Shown: piece by piece, positions 59,535 to 64,000 of the stretch | Numbering within the stretch: position 1 is the stretch's first letter | How the letters are laid out: every line of letters starts with the position of its first letter | Source: Clostridium sp. NkU-1 | Lineage (GTDB): Bacteria; Bacillota_A; Clostridia; Lachnospirales; Lachnospiraceae | Assembly (NCBI GenBank): GCA_001312405.1 | Contig: BBDR01000001.1 | Coordinates: forward strand, 372,001 to 436,000 | Reading direction: 5' to 3' | DNA: 64,000 nucleotides | Translations under genes and position numbers: made by a program | Notes under the pieces: generated by a model | Told to the model about the DNA's origin: nothing | What the model saw: only the letters and a program-made list of their open reading frames with translations | The model's database searches: none

Positions 59535-59800
59535 TCAGACAGCAATATGTTTGCTGCCAAGCAGTCTTCCATGCTCAACATACAGTTCCAGGATTCTTAA
59601 AAGAGAATCGCAGGATTCTTCATGAATGATCAATTCCACTCCATCTGCAGTGGCCAAAGACAGGACAGAAAGCAACGATTTTGCGTTTACCGTTCTTTCT
59701 CCGCAGGCCAAATTTATTTTTTTCCTTACATGCTCCCGCAATCGAGACAAATTCCAGGATAGATTCAACTCCCCAGAATCCGATCTCCACCTTTTTCATC
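59535..59800 (-). CDS. HPr-like protein lacking the phospho-His, one frameshift
   Basis: About 87 residues, HPr fold. The end of the first strand reads GVESILEFV where active HPr has GLHARPA, so there is no phosphocarrier histidine. The HPr Ser-46 region (VNAKSLLSVLSLA) is kept. Such proteins are regularly annotated as HPr family in clostridia and cannot act in the PTS chain; a regulatory, Crh-like role is only a guess. Start at 59800 (MKKVEIGFWG) with CAGGAGGAA; an extra A in the run at about 59718 breaks the frame. Confidence 0.78.
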
Positions 59801-59902
59801 TCTTGTATTCCTCCTGATCATCGTAATGTATCCCGGCTTTTCTGCCGGACCGGCAAAAGAGAGAATCACCCTTTTCCAGCGTTAGAGACTTAGTATAGCA
59901 TA

Positions 59903-60548
59903 CTATAAAAGATTCTGCAAATCAAAAATTGTTTCTGCCAGAACATCCGCTCCGGCTTCCGTAAGCTCCTGCCTGTCTCCATAACCGTACAACACCCCTA
60001 CAGAGGCAATTCCGGTTTCTTTTGCCCCCAAAATATCATGCTTCCTGTCTCCGATCATCACCGTCTTGTCCAAATCGGTAATTCCGCATTCCGTTAAAAC
60101 ATAACGGATCACATCGGCTTTTTTTTACCCTGATTTCTTCCATGTCAGCGCCTCCCATAAATAAAAAACAGGAATCCAGCCCAAAATGTTTTAAGATCTT
60201 CCTGACAAACACTTCCGGCTTTGAGGAGGCCACATAAAGCTTTTTCCCTGCCTTAAGGAGAGACTTCAGTACATCCAAAACCCCTTCATAGGCCTTATTT
60301 TCATACAATCCTTTTTCTGAAAAATATTCCCGGTAAATATCAATGGCTTTTCTTGCCTGTTCCTCACTGAAGCCGTAATACTCCATATAGCTGTCCTTTA
60401 AAGGAGGCCCGATAAAGCAGCAAAGCTCATCTAAATTCTCCACCTCAATACCAAAATGCCGGAGGCTGTACTGGACAGACTTGGTGATGCCCTCTTTGGG
60501 ATCCGTAAGGGTTCCATCTAAATCAAACAACAAATATTCTTTATTCAT
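59903..60548 (-). CDS. HAD-family phosphatase (phosphoglycolate-phosphatase-like), one frameshift
   Basis: Motif I LFDLDGTLTDPKEG, helical cap, motif II VASSKPE, motif III Lys region and motif IV MIGDRKHDILGAKETG. Resembles Gph/PgpB-like HAD subfamily IA proteins of 210-220 residues. An A-run indel at about 60123 splits it. Start at 60548 (MNKEYLLFDLDGT) after GAGGAGG. Substrate unknown. Confidence 0.87.
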
Positions 60549-60581
60549 GGCGCCTCCTCTTTCAGTGTAATTAAGAAAAAC

Positions 60582-60613
60582 AGAGACGAAAAAGGGAGTT
60601 CCTTTTCGTCTCT
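60582..60613 (-). terminator. Terminator of pckA
   Basis: AGAGACGAAAAAGG pairs with CCTTTTCGTCTCT; GTTTTTCTT follows on the minus strand. Confidence 0.85.
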
Positions 60614-60621
60614 ATGAAATT

Positions 60622-62315
60622 TTACTTTAATTCCTCAACAATTTTCTCAAGTGCTGCCAGGGCATCATCCGGAAGCTTGTCATAGCCTTCCTTAACAGTA
60701 GCTGTATTTGCAACGAATTTCACCCGGTCTGCCATACGTGCCTTTAACTGTTCTACATAAGCGGTATCATTAAGGTCCGGAACAAATCCTTCCCACTCAA
60801 GGATTTCGATATCAGAGAATGGTCCCCACTGCTTGAACTGGGCGGTCTTATCCACAATGGCTTCCAGGATGCCTAAGGTATCCTTTGGCTGAACCTTCTT
60901 ACCCATGAAATCACCAGTGTTAATAATATAGCAATCTACATTCTTCTCTTCTACCAGTTTTTTTTAAATTTCTCATAGTCATTGGCAAGAGGATAGGTTC
61001 TGAATGGGTTTGCATAAGGTACAACCACCAGGGCATTGGGATCAACTCCCGGTGCCAGTCTTTCCGCTGTTGATCTCTTTGTTGCAAGAGTTGCGCCCAT
61101 AACAGATGCCAGGGAAGCGCCTTTTAATTTTACTACCGGCGGAATCGTAGGATCCTTCATGATCCAGAAAATAGCATTGACCGGAGCATTGATCTTATCC
61201 ACACGGTTAGGAGACCACAGTTTTGATTTGATGGCACGTCCGTTGCCGTTTCTGATATCCTCTGTTACCAGCTGGATCTTTCCGTCTTCATCTAAGGTAC
61301 AGGAGCAGTTCTGGCAGTTAAAAGATATTTGTTATCTTCACAGCCGGTCGGATAATCCTGTGTTTTATCAAAGTATGTGGGTTCCAATGCAACAGATGAG
61401 CAGGTGTCGGTATTGATGATGAATGCATCGTCATGGAGAACCGTAACACCATATTTTCCGCCATGCTTTGCATGGGTGATGGTGGATTTTCCTGAGCCGG
61501 ATAAACCAAATACGGATGCAACATATTTTGAACCATCAGTCAGGTTATATTCTTTCTGTCCGCCGTGGCAGGAAGCATATCCATTGCGGTTTGCAAGAGC
61601 CCAGGCCATAGTAAGGGTGCCTTTTTTTGTGCTCACCGAAGTATCTCATACCCAGGATTGCAGCACAGTTCTGGTCCGTATTAAAGTAGCATAAACACTT
61701 TGGATCACTTAAACAGGAGAGATCGACTCCGGGACGGTCAGAACCGTTCCACTGAGGATCAGAGAAGATAAAGATATCAGCTTCTTTTCCATCACCGACC
61801 GGCTTGGAAGTCTTATACATTTTCGCATATTCATCAGACATATACTGGAAGTTTAACATCCAGTTATACAGGATATTTTCTTCACCTTCCGGAATAAGGA
61901 GGTGTGCTTTCACCATGAATTCAGGATCAAGACCTACAAAAACCTGTGCATGATACATTGTTTTCCAGCGGGTTTCATAAACTGCGTCCATAACAACCTT
62001 GTCAAGAGCACCGCAATTTACACCGGGTTCTCCTGCGATTCTTCTTGCAGTCGCATAGCGTCCGGTAATCGCACCATCATTAAATAAGAGAACCTTGGCA
62101 TCCTTATCAAGGCCAAATTCCTCTCCTCTGTATACAGGCATGTCCGTTACAACGGTTCCTGGTGAATTCTTCGCCAGATCATATGCCTCTCTAAGAGTAT
62201 TGATTTTAATTACGTTGTTTCCATAAAACGGAGCTTCAATGATCGAACGCGTAGTTGCAAAACCTGGTTGGCCTTTTCCAATTTCATTGATTGGATAATA
62301 TGCTTTTGTTGACAT
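60622..62315 (-). CDS. pckA: Phosphoenolpyruvate carboxykinase (ATP), three frameshifts
   Basis: Interconverts oxaloacetate + ATP and PEP + CO2 + ADP. P-loop GLSGSGKST, substrate segments RYATARRIAGEPG and KYVASVFGLSG, metal/kinase region VLHDDAFIINT and the arginine segment TLATKRSTAERL. This is the longer variant of Lachnospiraceae (about 565 residues). Indels at about 61629 (T run), 61312 and 60960 (T run). Start at 62315 has AAAGGAGGA. Promoter TTGACT-17-GATAAT at 62354-62382. Confidence 0.93.
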
Positions 62316-62353
62316 AGAATAATCCTCCTTTTATAAAATCCAAATTTGTGACT

Positions 62354-62382
62354 ATTATCTCACTTTGTTAAGAAAAAGTCAA
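62354..62382 (-). promoter_or_regulatory. Promoter of pckA
   Basis: TTGACT (62377-62382), 17-bp spacer, GATAAT (62354-62359) on the minus strand. A divergent plus-strand candidate (TTGCAA 62392-62397, 17 bp, TATATT 62415-62420) serves the pectinesterase. Confidence 0.65.
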
Positions 62383-62470
62383 TGATTTTGATTGCAATTT
62401 TCATATAAAATGGATATATTTAATATATAAATATGCATTTTGTGTACAATAATCAAAAGAGAGGATAATT

Positions 62471-63435
62471 ATGATTCATATTTCTAAAGATGGCACTGGA
62501 GATTTTAAAAGCATTGGAGAAGCGCTCCGCTCTCTTCCAGCCGATCATACCGGGGAGCACCTCCTCTATATTCACAAGGGCTTTTATGAAGAACAGATTA
62601 CCGTAAGGGCTCCTCACGTAACCTTTGTTGGGGAAGATGCGGAAAGCACCATTCTCTCCTGCGGCCTTTATGCCCGCATGACCATGGAGGATGGAATGAA
62701 ACGGGGCACCTTCCGCACCTATTCCTGCCTGATCGATACCCATGATTTTACGGCCAGGAACCTTACATTTGAAAACAGCGCGGGAACCGGCACCGACGTT
62801 GGACAGGCTCTGGCCTTTTATGCCGATGGGGACCGTTTGCACTTTGAAAACTGCCGGTTCCTGGGAAACCAGGACACTCTTTTTACTGGTCCTCTTCCTC
62901 CAAAAGAAATCGAACCGAATGGTTTTATCGGACCAAAGCAGCATTCCCCCCGGATCAATGGCCGGCACTATTATAAAAACTGTTACCTCGAAGGGATATT
63001 GACTTTATTTTCGGCAGTGCCACCGCTTATTTTGAAGGCTGTACCTTTTTTTCCAAGTACACAGGAATGGAGATCAGCAGCTATGTGACTGCTGCTTCCA
63101 CTCCAAAAGATCAGGAATATGGCTACGTCATGGCAAACTGCCGCTTTGAAGGCAATTGTCCCGCCGACAACGCTTATCTGGGACGTCCCTGGAGGGAATA
63201 TGGAAAAACCGTGCTTTTAAACTGCTTTATGGATGATCATATCTGCAAGGAAGGCTGGCATGACTGGAACAAGGAAGCTGCCCATAAACATGCCTTCTAT
63301 GGGGAATACGGCAGTTACGGTCCTGGTGCCGTAATGGAAAAACGGCCGGACTGGATTCACCGGCTGACAGAGGCTGATCTTGAAAAATTCACAAAAGAAG
63401 CAGTCTTGTCCGGTTCTGATGGCTGGAACCCATAA
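62471..63435 (+). CDS. Pectinesterase (CE8 family), one frameshift, no signal peptide
   Basis: Removes methyl esters from pectin or oligogalacturonides. Right-handed beta-helix enzyme with VGxxDF-type start GTGDFKSIGEAL, NLTFENSAG, QALAFYADGDR, catalytic-site motifs FLGNQDTLFTG and DIDFIFGSA (the latter spans the indel at about 62997), and YLGRPWREYG. About 321 residues. It starts directly with MIHISKDGTGDF and lacks a secretion signal, so it may act on imported oligomers. A GAGAGGATAA ribosome site precedes the ATG. Confidence 0.9.
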
Positions 63436-63439
63436 AATA

Positions 63440-63483
63440 AAAACGGGAACTGGTCCTTTGCGCAAAGGATTGGTTCCCGTTTT
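63440..63483. terminator. Bidirectional terminator between the pectinesterase and the YhcH-family gene
   Basis: AAAACGGGAAC pairs with GTTCCCGTTTT, with an inner CCTTTG/CAAAGG stem; convergent genes end on both sides. Confidence 0.88.
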
Positions 63484-63487
63484 CTAA

Positions 63488-63953
63488 TCAGTTTTCTTTG
63501 ATTTTAACAATCACCTTTTTAATCATAGCTGGTTCACTTACAGCTGCCTTTGGCTTATGACCATCCCAGGGATTGAAAATCATATATTCTCCAGCCTTTA
63601 CAACTACCTTTAAGCCTGGATTTTCATTGTCGTAAAATACAACATCTTTTTCTTCGTTATAAGGTACCTTTTCTGCCAGTTCATCGATCCTTGCATATGT
63701 CATGGTTTCTGAACCGGATATCATATATTGAATATCTGTATAATTATGGTGAGCTTCGTACTTGGCTTCCTCCCAGGGAACCGTTGTGTACTCTGTTACA
63801 TTAGCGAAAACATTCTTACCGTCAATTTCATATTTGCCTGGCACCAGGCTCTCTAAATCTGTATTTTTAAGAAAATCAACTGCCTTTTCGTATCTTCCAT
63901 CCACTCCAAGGTTTCTGTAAAAATCAAGGTTTTTTTGCTGAGTCAAAAATCAT
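63488..63953 (-). CDS. YhcH/YjgK/YiaL family protein (DUF386), one frameshift
   Basis: Cupin-like protein of about 154 residues; relatives act in sialic-acid or sugar catabolism (YhcH, EbgC). Features: GKYEIDGKNVFANVTEYTT, KYEAHHNYTDIQYMISG (metal-binding His) and the C-terminal HKPKAA. Start at 63953 (MIFDSAKNLDFY) is chosen because GGAG is 9 nt upstream; an extra A at about 63930 breaks the frame after SAK. It may work with the pectinesterase in uronate use. Confidence 0.83.
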
Positions 63954-64000
63954 AATCATACTCTCCTTTTATGTATCGTATAGTTTGGCCGCAGATCCAA

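Noticed and set aside
1..64000. tRNA genes, insertion sequences or CRISPR arrays
   Set aside because: None could be recognised by eye on either strand; a covariance search for tRNAs would be needed to exclude them fully.

Overview
The window comes from a low-to-mid GC, spore-forming, anaerobic Firmicute, most likely a Lachnospiraceae clostridium of the Lacrimispora / Clostridium cluster XIVa type. This is inferred from gene content (sigK, SpoIID/LytB and Csp-like proteins, type-2 GalT, ATP-type PEP carboxykinase, pyrBI, AGGAGG ribosome sites, THF and ZTP riboswitches), not from a database search. More than thirty genes that should be intact, including rpoD and dnaG, are broken by single-base indels. 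Most sit in A/T runs of 6-9 bases, a few in short G, C or T runs. I read these as sequence or assembly errors and report such genes as single CDS, giving the break points.

Layout. 1-5.6 kb: an ABC substrate-binding lipoprotein, YitT, GalT, a Gx transporter and DegV. 5.6-9.6 kb: a phosphate module (Na/Pi cotransporter with PhoU domain, response regulator, sensor kinase) behind a candidate Pho box. 9.6-18.6 kb: an M19 dipeptidase; an operon of an SLH protein, MacA-like adaptor, ATPase and permease; a divergent two-component system; a RelQ-type alarmone synthetase. 18.6-30.7 kb: Mrp, a HAD phosphatase, FolT behind a THF riboswitch, PAP2, LrgAB, a glucose-type PTS IICBA, a FliB-like methylase, YtaF, and an N-acetylglucosamine-type PTS operon under a LicT-like antiterminator with a RAT/terminator leader.

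30.8-37.2 kb is the most interesting part. The mother-cell sigma factor gene sigK is split into a C-terminal half (30852-31220) and an N-terminal half (ending at 36896). The roughly 5.68-kb insert carries a large serine recombinase, a small ORF, and a complete [NiFe]-hydrogenase operon (large subunit, small subunit, cytochrome-b5-like protein, a small HypA-length protein, maturation protease). Joining at the shared AATG restores a 210-codon in-frame SigK that has no pro-sequence. This is a skin-type element with hydrogenase cargo, and a sigma-E-like promoter lies upstream of the cargo.

37.3-45.5 kb: purine genes (separate AICAR transformylase and IMP cyclohydrolase) behind a ZTP riboswitch, a second ABC export operon, pyrBI, and RNase P RNA. 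45.6-52.9 kb: a housekeeping run transcribed on the minus strand (dgt, dnaG, rpoD, trmK, nif3, nucleoside kinase). 53-64 kb: an AraC regulator, a Csp-like subtilase, a SpoIID/LytB protein, an AI-2E family permease, a probable 6S RNA, an HPr-like protein, a HAD phosphatase, pckA, a pectinesterase and a YhcH-family protein.

Most genes are on the minus strand. No tRNA, CRISPR array or insertion sequence was recognised.
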